Assembly: GCA_020746105.1 (NCBI GenBank)
Contig: CM036618.1
Coordinates: 19,709,001 to 19,773,000, forward strand
DNA from: Trogon surrucura
Taxonomy: Eukaryota > Chordata > Aves > Trogoniformes > Trogonidae
Direction of reading: 5' to 3'
DNA length: 64,000 nucleotides
Below are positions 35,662 to 48,363 of this stretch, piece after piece (the first letter of the stretch is position 1; each line of letters starts with the position of its first letter). The notes below the pieces were generated by a model that saw only the letters and a program-made list of their open reading frames with translations, was not told where the DNA came from and did not search any database. Made by a program: the position numbers and the translations under genes.

Positions 35662-37627
35662 CTGCAGACAGGGTGCACACAAGACATGTAAGTCATAAAT
35701 CTCCCTACTGAAAGCTGCTTTCCATCCTGTTCTCAATTTATTTCTATTTTGTTAATAGTAGCCCCACAGCCTAATTCAGTGAAGTAATGCAGCGCTTGAC
35801 TGTGACCAACGTTGGACTGACTCAGCCCATGAGCTTCTTAGGAAGTGGAAGGAGCCTTTCCTTCCAGTTTCTCCTAGCTGCTGGTGCTGGACACCAGTGC
35901 AAGCTTGCTCGGGAACATACGGGTTGCTAGACTGTGAGCCACGCACACAGATGCTCATGTGTGCAGGTCAAGGTGTAACTCCTACCCAACTGACCAAGCA
36001 TTGCGACCAAGGCAGCTGTTCTCGAGAAATTTCCTTAATGGAGGGGAAAAGAGAAGGGGCAGGCAAGTGATGAGACAGAGCAGAGGCAGGCAGGATCTGC
36101 ATCACCACAAGCCTTCATAGCTACAGACTTGTTATTATGTCTGATTCTTCCTTTTTTCTCCCTCACAAATCTTTTGGACATGGCCTTCATATGTCCTAAT
36201 CCAGATGTTTTGGTTATTGTTAGCATTTTTACATGCTGCTAGATTCCCTTTCAAGCTGAGTTCTATTCAAATAATAATAACTTGGCTTCAAGTCATGTGG
36301 GTGACTTGCAGTTTGGTTTGGTTGAAGAAAACAGTCATCTCTTAAAATGTCAGTCCCACTGGTTTGTTCCAAAGAGCACAGGTTTATTATGTACTTTTGG
36401 TTCATGGCCACTCCAGCTAGTAGAAGGATACCATAGTTTACAAGCCGGACACTCCACTTCTAAGCTGGTATTTTGGTTCATCCCAACTCAAGAAATAAGT
36501 GTCCCTGAGGAAAGCAGGGGGCTTCTCTAACTATTATCATTACAGCACAAAATCTAGAAAGATATTTAATTTTATTACTAAAAATATTCTTTTGACTTGG
36601 CCCTTGCAGATTTCAGCTGAGCTTTTTCTAAAAACTAGTTATTCAGACTGTCTCTCACTGCATTTATTTGGTGTCTCTTTTCATTTTGCCCCTCAGGAGA
36701 TCTATGAAGGTCCTGGGGAGCCCCAGGGATTCAGAGCCAAAGATAACACAGGGTGTTGTGGGTGGACGATGTTGAACAGAAAGACATGCATCAGGTTTCT
36801 GAAATATGCCCTTCATGATGTATTCATATAATAATGAAGTTTTTCCTGATAAATCTAAAAAATAAATCATAAATCTTCACTGATGTAAAATCAAGGCCCA
36901 CTATGAAAATGAGAACTGTTATCTCACTGAAGATAAGTCAGTTCTGTTGGACTGAAGCATCCACCTAAGTTATTAAATACACAGTTTCAAATCAATATCT
37001 TAATTAGAAATAAGGAGTTGAAACAACTCCCTCTGAAAGTTCTAACTAAAATAATGATTATACTGAGGAAGGTTCTTTTGAGGGTTTTGGACAGGAATTT
37101 CAGCCTAGATTGGAAAAGCTTTCCCAGTAAAAAATTTAGAAATTGATGTATTCCTATGAAAACTTCTGGGTTTGCTCACACTCATTAGCATTTTCTGATG
37201 AAAACAGGAAAACTTTTAATTAAAAAACCTTGTCAGCTTCAGCTGATAATTAACATCAATAAATTAATGTTTATCCCTCTCTAACATCCCTCTACCATCT
37301 CTGCATCCACAGAGCAAAGCCCTACCTACAGAATAAGCATGACAATACAAAATACACCCATCAGTATGTCCTCTCCTGCTTCCATTAGTGTGTCAAGAAA
37401 CAAATTGGCTAAAATTCTGATCAACATTTCACTCACTCTCTTTCAAGACTGTTGTCTGAGCTCCTTCAGGCAGTGGTAAGGATGCACAGATGCCCAAGGT
37501 ATTTTTTCCTTGAGGAAGAGCAAACTATAGCAGGAAGCACAGACATGAAGCCAGAGAAGAAAGAGGACACTGGAGATATCTACCTGCTTTGCTGCAGCTT
37601 AGGGTAGCTGATTATGCTGAAACAAGG
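35662..37627. other. Single-copy DNA, no gene supported
   Basis: Frames up to 110 codons (36499-36831 plus). A pyrimidine stretch ending CCCCTCAG at about 36694 precedes an open run of about 40 codons reading EIYEGPGEPQGFRAKDNTGC at its start, which looks superficially like an acceptor and exon, but the frame ends at a stop with no donor and I do not recognise it. Confidence 0.45.
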
Positions 37628-37985
37628 CAGGCCAAGTCGCTTAGAGATAAGGAATAAGGAAAAAGGTGACTGCAAGGAAAGGAAAGAGGGAAAAACACCA
37701 TTGAGAAATGGACCATAGGAAAAAAAGCCAACAAAAACCAACAGAGCCAGGGTGACTCTGTGGCCATGCTGGGGTCAGAAGGACAGAGATGTAATCAGGG
37801 GAAGGAACAATCTGAGGAAAATGGGACAGGGCAGAAAGAGGCAGAGAAAACCACACTGAGAGCGCTTGTAAGGGGGAGAAAGGAGAGCAGAGAGAGACAA
37901 AAGAGAGAGTTAGGCAGGGAAGGAGGTCTGAGATGTCTGAGACTGGGGGAGGTTGTTGGATGGAGAAAAGCTTGGTGGTCCTAAG
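37628..37985 (+). repeat. Purine-rich plus strand, first block
   Basis: Long runs of GAA, GGA, AGAG and GGAGAAAGG on the plus strand with few pyrimidines. The minus strand is correspondingly CT-rich. It is not a clean microsatellite. Confidence 0.6.
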
Positions 37986-38214
37986 ACCATCCCCCTACAC
38001 CTGGGGGATGCAAAGTGAGGGATGCACATGTAGAGAATCTGGTACACTGAGGAAGTGCCTAATGCTTTTCTGTTCCTTTCCAGCCTATAAACAACCTTCC
38101 CTATAGCTATCCAGCCCTTCAATACTCTTTATTGCTGATATAAATAATTTCCAAACGAGAATGGGCAGGACATGACTTTGAAACCAAATATGGTATATTT
38201 CTTAAAAGAGCGAT

Positions 38215-38445
38215 GTGTCCTGCGAGGTGAAGAAAAGGGAGGAGGGGCTGGGAAGACCGTTAAAGAAAAACAGCTACAGCAGAAAGAAAGTAAATAGTGA
38301 GAGGGACAGATAAAGTTAAAGGGGAAAAGATGAAAAAGATAAAAGTGATGGATGAGAGGAAGAAAGGAAATAGGAGACAAAGTAAGAATGAGAACAAAGG
38401 AAAAGAATAAAGGAAGCAGAGAGGAGGAAAACACACATCTAAATG
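38215..38445 (+). repeat. Purine-rich plus strand, second block
   Basis: Same composition as the block at 37.6 kb (AGAAAGGAAATAGGAGACAA-like). The 111-codon minus frame covering it is rich in Ser, Phe and Leu because of this bias and is not a gene. Confidence 0.6.
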
Positions 38446-38830
38446 AATACCTGGAGGCCTTCACAATTAATATGTTTTCTTTTACTGGAATTAAATTTAT
38501 ATATCACCATTTACACCTTTTCAGAGGAAGATGCCAAATTTGAGCTTTTTAGGGTTAAAGTCCTCAGACTGACTAAGATCCATTCTCAGCAGAGTATGCT
38601 GTGACCCAGTCTCAAAATTAGTACTTTCCCCCACTTTAGTGTACATAAGTAGACATTCCACTCACATTAGAGTGAATGGAAGGAAAAAAAATCTGGTCTC
38701 AGTTGTAGCTTTATTTTTTAAATTTTAATTTCAAATGCATTAATACCATGGTAGTATTTCACAGGTATAACTAGATTATAGAATTTGAGGAAATCTAACT
38801 AACTTTACATTTAAATCTTTCCCATTAAGC

Positions 38831-38846
38831 AGAAGGAAAAAAAGAA

Positions 38847-38878
<32 letters not shown>

Positions 38879-38883
38879 AAGGG
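38831..38883 (+). repeat. (A)nG simple repeat
   Basis: A runs of 7-12 bases separated by single G residues. Confidence 0.9.
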
Positions 38884-40204
38884 ATTAATTATATGGTATC
38901 TTCAGCTATCTATATTGCCTATGGCATGGCTATCAGTCATGAACAAGGTATTCAGACTTTATAACCTGAATGTTCTCCAAACAAATAACACCTTAAAACA
39001 GTAAGCCAACAATAGAACAAGCTTTATTCTGTCCTTTCCTTTTCAGCAGTGCACACAGCAAAGGAGACATAGGAGGAAATCAGCTGTAAATGGCATCCTC
39101 AGTAATGAAGGAAAAAGCTGGATATCCACAAGTCTGTTTCCTAGGCAACTGAATGGAGGGACAATCAGAATCTCTCAATTGTACCCCATTACAGATATTT
39201 TCTACACAGACCAGTAAAAGGAAGGAGAAGGTGATTGGAAAATCTTCCTCCTGGAGCACTTTGAAAGCATGGGGGAAGTGAAGAGATAATACACAAAATG
39301 GCTGCCTATGTGTAGCTCCTGATTGCAATCATCTTCAGAGCGATAAGAAGAGAGATGACAGGAAGATCATGCATTTAAACTCTGTGTTCCCAAAGGTCCT
39401 AGATTTCATCCCTCACTCCAGGGCTATGGCTGTACTGACAATTGCATTTTATAGGAATATCTCTCAAACGGACTTAGATGCTGTGTAGCGAAGGATTATT
39501 ATGAAAATCTGCATTGTAAATTCACTCTCTGTGTTATACTTTGGCGTCTTACCAACCTAATGGTCCAAGATTGTTAATATGACCTGATGAACCAGAGCTG
39601 TTGTTGATCCACTAATATCACTTCTCTGAATAATTTATAGAATGCACAAACTTAGGCAAATGAAGTAAACACATGCCAAGGGAGTTCACTTTTTTCTGGA
39701 TTGGGTAATCTCTCAGTACTAAAAGTAGGGGTATATGCTTTATAGAGAAGCATACTGGGGAAAAATAGATATGCAAGAACTTAGGGGATAAAAATATTAC
39801 AAAGTATCAAAGCTAGACAGATAAATAAATGCCTCTAGGTGAGCCATATGGACTTCTCCCATCCCTAAATGTTAATTTTAAAATACTAAGTACCACAGCT
39901 ATGTTAGCCATCCAAGGAAATGATCAGTCTATAGCCCAGCTAAGGAAGGCTTAAGTTTCTTATTACCATGTTTGCCCTCCCTCTTCTTTCTTGCCCTGTC
40001 TCAGTAAATTTTATTTTTTCCCTTCTTTAGGTGTTTTTTGTTTATTCTGAGTGAGAAGACTAAAAAACATCAAAGCAGTTTGCTAAGGCTGACCACATCA
40101 GAGCAAAGTTTTCATTTTAACACAGCTAGAATAAGTGCAGTGCACTGAGCCGAGGTGCTTCCTGTCATCTAGCCTGCTAACCCTTTCCTCACTTAATATG
40201 TTCT

Positions 40205-40290
40205 AAGAAAAAACAACAACAAAACCAAAACAAAAATAAACAAACTAACAAAACGCCCAAACAAAACCCTAAACAAAACACAAACAACCC
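40205..40290 (+). repeat. CAAAA/CAAA-rich simple sequence
   Basis: Imperfect ACAAAACC, CAAACAAA and CAAAAC units on the plus strand over about 85 bp. Confidence 0.75.
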
Positions 40291-42574
40291 TTGCTTCATT
40301 TATAAACAAAAACTTCACATTTCCTGATTTGGGTTAAATAAGACAAAATACGTCTTTTACACTGCAGCAAGAATTAATAGAGTAAGCCCAGCAAAGTCAT
40401 TGTCAATCATGAGTTCCTTTACCAGGGACTGCAACTAGCCCAGCAGAGTAAAGCGGCAGAGACGGGAGGGAAATGCTGTCGGAAAAGGCTTCTGGATAGT
40501 GGGAGGGTTCTTTTCTTTTTTTTTTCCTAGAATTTCAGGGGTTTATACATTTGTGCTCATTTCCTGTCTGATCTGATTTCTCATAGACGTATGATCTATT
40601 TGGCAAGGGATCAGATTAAACCTCTTTACCCTCTACTTGTCTGAGTCTCTTCAGTTGCAGGGGAGAAAAGTTTTGGTTCATTTCCAGGGTTTTTTTATTG
40701 CTCTGCAATAGATTGGTCTGCTTTATTGGTGGGGTTCAGATTATTCCTATGTATTAGAAACTTCATGACAAGATGGGAAGGGCAAGAGCAGAACAGAAAA
40801 TTGTTGAGACAGAACTTATTAAAAATATGTGCGGGAAGAACTCTGAAAAAACCAAAATAAACGACATTTGGGAAAGATATTACTTATGGACAGTAGCTAC
40901 ATACATCCTTTTGGTGTGGGGAGAGAGAAAACATCCTTTAAAGTATCAAATTTTACAGCTAGAAATGAACACAAGTTTTAATGAATAATTCTAAAATTAT
41001 TATTTTCTCTAGGATAGTAAATCTGTTGAATAGATTGATTGAATTTTGGAAAAAAAAAAACCAACAAACCAGCCATCTTCTGAAATGAATAAGAAAATAA
41101 TCTTTGTATGAGAAACTTTTAATCTGAAAAAATATTCCAAAACAGAATTGTCCAGCTGTAGGATTGTAGCTCAATTGGTGTGCAAAACTTCCATTACTTT
41201 TTATCTTCACTGTTGAAAAAAAAAAGCAGATTATTTAATTTGAAACAGGTGGTGGAATAACTGACATTTTGGCAGCAGTTCTATCAGCAGCAGCATCATA
41301 TCATACTCTAAAAATAGACAAAAAAAACTGATAGAACCAAAACTGAAGCTCTTCTTCTGCAGGTAGACCAATCTTCTCTTGACTTCTCTGGAACTGCAAA
41401 ATCCTCTGTATTTAATTATCTTCTCTCTATCACTGCTATTTTAGTTTCTTTTTAATCTTGCCTAAAAATCTTCAATGTGTTTCTGTTTAGCAGTTTGATA
41501 GTTTTCCAACATCACTATGCCAATGTTGGTACAGCTTAGACATGTGAGTGGTATACCCATGAAGACTGTCCCCTTCATCCTCACAAAGAGAAAAGTCGTG
41601 CTTAGTGAAGTCCTTCAGCCCTTACTATTTCCTCTTCTTTCTTGTTGTGGCACAAACTGGATGAAATCTTGAAACTGGAAAGAGCAATAGTTCATTCGGG
41701 GAAAGAAAAAAAAAGTCATTAAGCTTACTTTTGAAAGTAAAATGGATGAAAAGCAGAAGACCATACCCTAGACATGGCCATGAAGTGTGGAGGAGACTGG
41801 CCAAACCACCTAAGGCTCTGTGAATGGATGAACTTTCTATAGGTGTCTGCAGAAGCACGGGGCAGAATCACGGTTGTGGAGATGCGGAAACATTCAGAGA
41901 CCATGTAGGTAGAATAATCCAAAAAGCCAGCTATAAAACACTTGTGCTGTGTTCCTGAGAGAAAATCATCAGTAAGTTTCCTTTAAAATCCCCTTCCAAG
42001 GTCCTTGAAGCTGGCTAGAGCTCTGCTCAGGAAGGATGGTGTTATTAGGACAGCAGGGAATGAGTTTATTTCCAGTGTACCTGGCAGGAATTCGTACAGA
42101 CACACGATGACATCAGTCACAGCCAGGACCACACATGCATATTCACATATAGATGTAAATCTGTTGGACAGCCAATACATATGGTTTATACCTTTCTCCT
42201 TTTTAGTCAGGAAAGAATCCAGCTATTTTTAAGTCTGGATATGCACATGGCCAAATATAATGATATTTCTTGTGCAAAAGACGAAAATGAGAGACTTAAA
42301 GTTTTCAACAGGTTCTGGTCATTTCTACCAGTTTTCCTTTCCCATTGTGCTTACTCACTCTTTCCCTGGAAGAATGAAGGCCCTCCAGGGACGTCTGTCA
42401 TCTCTAAAGCCTAGGTTAACAGCCACAAAGTCACACATTTTATTCATTTATGTAAATTGTTGGCACAGCCAGCTCACACACATGCAGCGGTGCACACTCA
42501 GGTTGGCAATACCTGCTTAGACAGAGCAATTGCAGGACAAAGTCTACAAGTAACAAATATTTGCACCAGATTGC

Positions 42575-42695
42575 AAACAACCTTCACACTACTATTCATT
42601 CACTTCAAGAATTAAGCAGCAAGGCAGAGGAGTAAACAACCTTCACACTACTATTCATTCACTTCAAGAATTAAGCAGCAAGGCAGAGGAGTAAA
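42575..42695. repeat. Perfect 59-bp tandem duplication
   Basis: The 59-bp unit beginning AAACAACCTTCACACTACTA and ending GGCAGAGGAGT occupies 42575-42633 and is repeated without a single difference at 42634-42692. It is followed by AAA, the start of a third unit. Identity over the whole unit points to a recent event or an assembly artefact, in contrast to the old repeats around it. No coding effect is visible. Confidence 0.97.
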
Positions 42696-44177
42696 TTCAT
42701 AATTCTCACAGTTGTCCTGAAACTAACTTCTATAATAGAAAAAGAGGCTGAATCCTCTGCATTACCAATTGTCCATCTAGATTTTGTTACAATAGGAACC
42801 GTGACAAAGACCTTGGAAACCATGATTCATGAATTTTCCAGAAGGAGCTAAGTGTGTCGCCCTCTGAAAAGAATATAAAGGAGGAAAGATTACATTTGTC
42901 AAAAATGTTTGCCATTAACATGTACTTTTCTCAATTCTTTGTAGAAAAGTAGCAGTAGAGAAGACAATATCTGCACTGTGGAGACAGTTACTGTCCATCA
43001 TCAAACGACTGCCTCTGATTGTGTCAGTGTCACTACTGTATATGACTTTGAGCACCAAAAGAAACCCAAATGACAGTTTCAACACAACTTCTTTAAAAAG
43101 ACATAATTGTACAGCGTAGAAACCCAGACTCTGACCGCTTCTTTTTATCTTTCTTTTTGTTAAAAAAAATATTTTAAAAAAAGTTGAGAAATGAAAAGGT
43201 GGTAGAGAACATTTAGCTTCACCTAGAATATCCTTTCTTATAATTTCCAAATTCCTGAGAATTTTTTAGAAAATAAGAGTACTAGCTGGCTATACTTCCT
43301 ATTTCCCATTCTCAAGCAAAACCACAGTAATTCTAGGCCATCTATTTTAATTCAGATTTGCTTGTTGCTTTACCTCAGGATTTTTTTTTTTTCTTCATAA
43401 AATGCTTTCATACGGTGATATGGAGTTGTGATTTTGTATTTGTCACAAGGCAACTTGATTTATGTCTCCAGAGGTTTTAAAAAGACTGTATGACACAGAT
43501 AGTGAAATTACCTGTCGATAAAACCTACCTTCATATTCTGGCACCATCCAAACAGCACAGGTTAGATTTAAAACAAGGTCACGTAGTGACCCACTTACTG
43601 AATCCATCACTATTTCTCTTTGAAACACATACTCGTAGATTTCTGTTAGAGTCAAGGTTCTTCAGGCTGGGCCCTGTACAGATGTTTTTGAAGCTTTTAA
43701 GAAAGCTCAGAAAGCTTACAGCCACAATGATATTGCTGAGAGTTCCCCTCAGAAATACATAATCGTACTGCAAACTGCATTTTGTTTGTGCTTCCCCCCA
43801 GCAATTAATCTCTGGGTAACTTCTCCTGCTCTAATTTCTAACTTTTAATGTTCCAGAAACTGGATAGCTTTGGAACAGCTGTTATTGTTTCATTTTACTA
43901 CAGTGTGGTAACAATTTTAAAAGCCATTAATATTTATAGGGAAATGGGTTTAGATATTTTATCTGTCTATAAAAGTGCATTGATTTTGTCATTCTGTTCC
44001 TTCCACCAGTCCCCATTGTTTTGCAGCTGTTTAACTTCCCACAAACACATTCTGCTCTATAGGTTCTATAAATTAATGACCATTAGAAACTCTTCCGAAA
44101 TGAGTTTGATTTTCCCAAGAATTCTTAAGCTAGCCTTGTACTTTGTCTGTATTTCTAGATGTCTACTCTAATACATG

Positions 44178-44214
44178 CTAATACATACCCAAATATATCT
44201 AATACATACCCAAA
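44178..44214. repeat. 16-bp direct repeats, 21-bp period
   Basis: CTAATACATACCCAAA at 44178 recurs exactly at 44199. A partial unit (CTAATACATG) precedes them at 44168. Confidence 0.8.
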
Positions 44215-45139
44215 CACACTAGGTGAATGCTCCTCCAAATGAGATAAACTGGCAGCTGCTGTTTCTCCATTCAGGGGCTTTAAGACTGCTGTCTTAGTTT
44301 TCAGGATGAGCCCCCATTCACCTCCAGAGACGATGAATGGATGTGCACAGTGTTATGTGGCTTCACCGTGCGTCGGGGGTTATGTCAGCTCTGTAACGTG
44401 CACACAGATCAACTGCCAGGCAAGGCAGCTCTGCCAGGATCTGTCTTTGGCATCAGTGCACGCTGCGCTGTGTTTGTTCATGAGGCTGGAGCTCTCGTGC
44501 ATCCCTAAACCTTTTGCCAGATGGATGTGCAACAGCTCCAACAGATCCCAGGGCAGAACTATTACCCAAACACTGGCAGAATCAGCGGCTTCTCCAGCAA
44601 ATGGCAAGACTAATAAAACCATCTGGCTGCTCAGAGAGCAGCAGAGTAGCAGTTTATGGGTTTATATACACCAGTTTGCTGTTCTGCAGTACAAGTCTTC
44701 CTGGTACTGAAAGCTATCGCGATATTTTTTGTGAAATTAAGATATCGGATATCCACATATCTCATTGTGATCCTTTACAGAGCAGATTTCCTAAAATTTC
44801 ATCCAGATCTGGGACAATATCTACGTGATTGCAAATCATTCCACAGCTTTGTCAGCAAATATACCTCTAAGTCACAGACAAACATAGCCAGGACAGAAAC
44901 GAAGCATTTGACTAGCTGGAGCCCAGAGTGTCAGAACTGTATAACAGTCTATGAGATACTGCCAGAGCAGGCTTCTGAAAGATAAACACAATTGAGTAGA
45001 GTAATAAGTAAAAAGAGTAGCAAAATTTACCTTTAAAAACAGAACTGAAAATCAGATATGTAAGATACTACTAGCAAAGTCCTGGGTTTTAATCCTGTTG
45101 GGCTTTTAATTGTAGTGCCATAGAAAAGAGCTATAAAGA

Positions 45140-45180
45140 CCAAATCCTGCCTTAGAAGTTACCCACTTTGAAATGTTTCT
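45140..45180. repeat. Possible arm of an ancient palindromic repeat
   Basis: GACCAAATCCTGCCTTAGAA followed by GTTACCCACT resembles the arm 'GCAAATTCTGCCCTCAGTTACAC' of an amniote palindromic repeat. Short and weak. Confidence 0.25.
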
Positions 45181-45705
45181 TCTGAAGATCTTAGTTTATC
45201 AGTGTCTCATCTGATGTGAATTCTGTAACTGTACCTGGATCTAATCTGAATCTATCTTAATGATCTTTAAAAAGATTCTATATTTGAGAGTAAAACTTCA
45301 TTTAGACTAAAGCCATATATGCAACTATGGTCAGTTTTATACATTTTAAAACAAAAAATGCCAAACTGCCACCCTCATATCATTGATGGTCTGCAAAGCC
45401 ACAATAGGTGAACTGTAGCTGTTTCACATGGTGATTTGAAAGATTACATACTTTACGCAGACAATTATATTTAATACAATGATGATGCAGGCAGACAACA
45501 TTGCCTAAGAAGAGCAAATGTAGGAACCACCATTTGGGGTGTAAAACTGCTATACTGGGAAAATCACCCTTTATAAAATCTAAAAGTTTAACTAGCTAAA
45601 AGGTTAAAAAGATAGAAGTTTAACTGCAGTTAGCCTGACTTATAGAAGAAATCTGGTTGAGGTGACCTCCAGAGGTCCGTCGCAAATGAAATCTTCCTGT
45701 GGTTT

Positions 45706-45729
45706 GATCCTGTGAATGATCCTGTGAAT
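45706..45729. repeat. 12-bp perfect tandem duplication
   Basis: GATCCTGTGAAT twice in succession. Confidence 0.85.
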
Positions 45730-46247
45730 GCAAGAGCTCTACCACATAATGAGAACATGATAATGGGCCAGATGTGTTAGATGCCAAAATAACTGCTGCA
45801 CAACTTTGGAAAATGAAATCTAAAATATGAGTCTTGCGGCTGTTTCCAAGGTATGTCTGCCATTAAAGAAACGAACAAACAAAAGAAATAGAATTTACCT
45901 AGACATGGGTATGCACCTAGAGCTTTCCTGCTTTTACCTGGTCATTGTCACTTCCATTGTCTATGAGAGGCAAGCAAGGCACCCTGCTCTGACTCCAAAG
46001 AATGCCCCACAGAGAAAAAGCTTCAGCATCTGCACACAGTTCCAGGAGGCTAAAAATGGTTCCTTGGGGAACCTAACATGATGCATGAATTACTAACTAG
46101 ATCACTTTACGCAAAATTACTTTTTCTTTAGTTTTTTATTAGTTGAGAAGTTTCGAAAGGATTGACTTGGATATATTTCTTAGAACTTATTAACTAGAAT
46201 CCTGTCGCTTTTTTTTTTCTTGACATTCTCAAACTTGCAGATCTATA

Positions 46248-46277
46248 TTGGAGTTATCTTTTTTTTGGAGTTATCTT
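46248..46277. repeat. Short direct repeat in T-rich DNA
   Basis: TTGGAGTTATCTT at 46248 recurs at 46265, the spacer being T residues. Confidence 0.75.
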
Positions 46278-48047
46278 TGTTTGCAGGTCGTGTTTTCAAG
46301 TATGACCTCAAGACGTTGAGTCTTCCTGTCACTGTTAAAGGCATGGGCTATATAAGAATTTGTTTTCTGACAATAGCTTCTCTTAGATGAAGGAGCCGCA
46401 TGCTAGATTTTAAAATGTCAGTCTTGGTAGCCCATTTGTCTTGGTGGCTGAAATGTTTGCAAGTAACCTTGAAAGATATCACTAAAACCTTTCTGCTAAA
46501 AGGAAGACGAGCGTGGTTTCCTTTCCCCTGTCACTGCCCTTCTTTACTCACTAAGAATGGGTGAAAGACGGGCTTTCTGTGAGGAAAGTATACAAATGCA
46601 TTCCTGGCCAGCTTCTGGGACAGTGCTCATGCATGCTACCCTTTACTTAAGAGAGACTTTGGCATTATATTAGTCCTTTATACAGAACAGCAAGGTCACA
46701 GCCAAAAGTACTGTGAGATAATGACAGGTATCACACACTGCTTGTGGTTTCATAGTATCTAAACTCTGCCAGACTAGTTGGATTATGGGCAGTTTTAAGT
46801 TAATAAAACCAATTTGTTTAGAAAGAAATTACCCATTTGGCTCTTGTAGATCATCCAGTTGGTCTTATTTTTCCAAGAGGCAGAACACATCTGCATCCAA
46901 TTAGGATATTAGTTGGAGTGCCTCTGCACTGTTACATTGTAGTTCCTGTGCGGGGCTTGAAAAAATATGTAGGATGTAAACTCTTCTTTCATGCTGTTGC
47001 AAATCAGGAGAGGCTTTAATGGAGCCACAGAACCCAGGAGATGAGGGGAGAAAGAGCGAAGGAGTAGGGCGGTGAATATCAACAGCGGTCATCTCAGCTC
47101 CTTGAGCTCAATGAGGTGGGGTATTTTTGTTATTTTTTATTAAAAGTAGGTCCTACACTTGTTTTCCAACATATCAAAGTAAAAAACAAAAAATCTGTTT
47201 ATTTTAATGGCAGTTAGCTTAGGCTTCACATCGTCATAAATAGAGCACCATTAGTACAGAACAACAGTACATTACTGGGTCCATGCTTGCATCTGCCTTC
47301 TTTTTGTCCCTCTTAATCACACTGTGGTAATCAGAGAATCAGAATTTAAATTGTATCAGAAGATGCAATTGATACAGTTAAACCGATGTAACAAGCTACT
47401 TTAATGATAGTTTGTATTTAATCCTCTTATTTATTGTATAACCAGACTTTCCAAAGAGCCTGTGAGTGGTGGTTGTGGCTGCTTCAGGTTGACAGTGGAG
47501 TTTAGCAGGAGTCAGACATCTTATAGTCACACTGAGGGATGAGCAGCATAATCATAACAACGGAAGTTAAAAGAATTGTAGAATGAGGTGAGCTTCAGGC
47601 TCCAGAACGTGTTTGAAAAGGAGGAGGTTGAAGTGATAGCCTCCAGGGATTTGGCAGGGAACAAGGAGGAGTTGGAAAGGGGGGCAACTTCCTTGCATCG
47701 GGTGAGTCTGCCAAGTCTGGAAGATGAGCTGCATTCTTTTGCCCATAGCAGATAGCTATGAATTCTGCTTTTTACAAGGCATATAAAGAGACTGGTGGAG
47801 CTACCTGAGGTGAGTTAATTTGCTTTTACACAGGTGGAGCCTGACTGCCTCCGGACCAAATGAGGACTTGACAGAAATGTTGTCCCCTCAGCCCACTGCC
47901 TTTGTCCAGCCTCTCAGTCCAGTGACTACCCTACAGTGTTTCTCCCTCTCACACACTCCCTTCCCTGCCCTGAGATAAAGATAAATCATTATATAAACTA
48001 AAGATCATAAATCAGTTGTTGCTCATGAAATGGGGGTGAGTATTAGA

Positions 48048-48363
48048 GGGGGCCTACAAGAAGGCTGGGGAGGGGCTTTTTACAAGGGTCTATAGTGGCA
48101 GGCTGAAGGTTAATGGGTGGAAGCTGGAAGAGAATAGGTTTAGACTAGATATAAGGAAGAAATTCTTTACCCTGAGAGTGGTGAGGCACTGGAACAGGTT
48201 GCCCAGGGAGGTTGTGGATGCTCCATCCCTGGAAGTGTTCAAGGCCATGCTGGATGGAGCACTGAGCAATCTGATCTAGTGGGAGATGTCCCTGCCATGG
48301 CTGGGTGGTTGGAACTAGATGATCTTTGAGGTCCCTTCCAACCAAAATCATTCTATGATTCTA
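48048..48363 (+). mobile_element. CR1 LINE 3' end
   Basis: About 315 bp ending in a full CR1 tail. Landmarks are GCCTACAAGAAGGCTGGGGA, GGGGCTTTTTACAAGGGTCT, AATAGGTTTAGACTAGATAT, AAGGAAGAAATTCTTTACCC, AGGCACTGGAACAGGTTGCC, GAGGTTGTGGATGCTCCATC, GTCCCTGCCATGGCTGGGTG and a terminal ATTCTATGATTCTA. Same subfamily as the long copy at 5.1-6.76 kb, which carries the matching AGGAAGGCTGGGGAGGGACT and TTGTGGATGCCCCCTCC. 5'-truncated, no intact ORF. Confidence 0.93.

Larger units (their letters stand above)
38446..42574. other. AT-rich single-copy DNA, no gene seen
   Basis: Contains the A/G run at 38.85 kb and the CAAAA-rich stretch at 40.2 kb. Frames do not exceed about 86 codons. No interspersed element recognised. 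Confidence 0.5.
42696..48047. other. Single-copy DNA, no gene supported
   Basis: From 44.3 to 45.0 kb three overlapping plus frames of 134, 104 and 109 codons (44306-44710, 44514-44828, 44656-44985) lie in a GC-richer patch. They use different frames and match nothing I know. The rest is AT-rich with small tandem repeats listed separately. 47.45-47.9 kb is GC-richer but shows no element. Confidence 0.45.
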
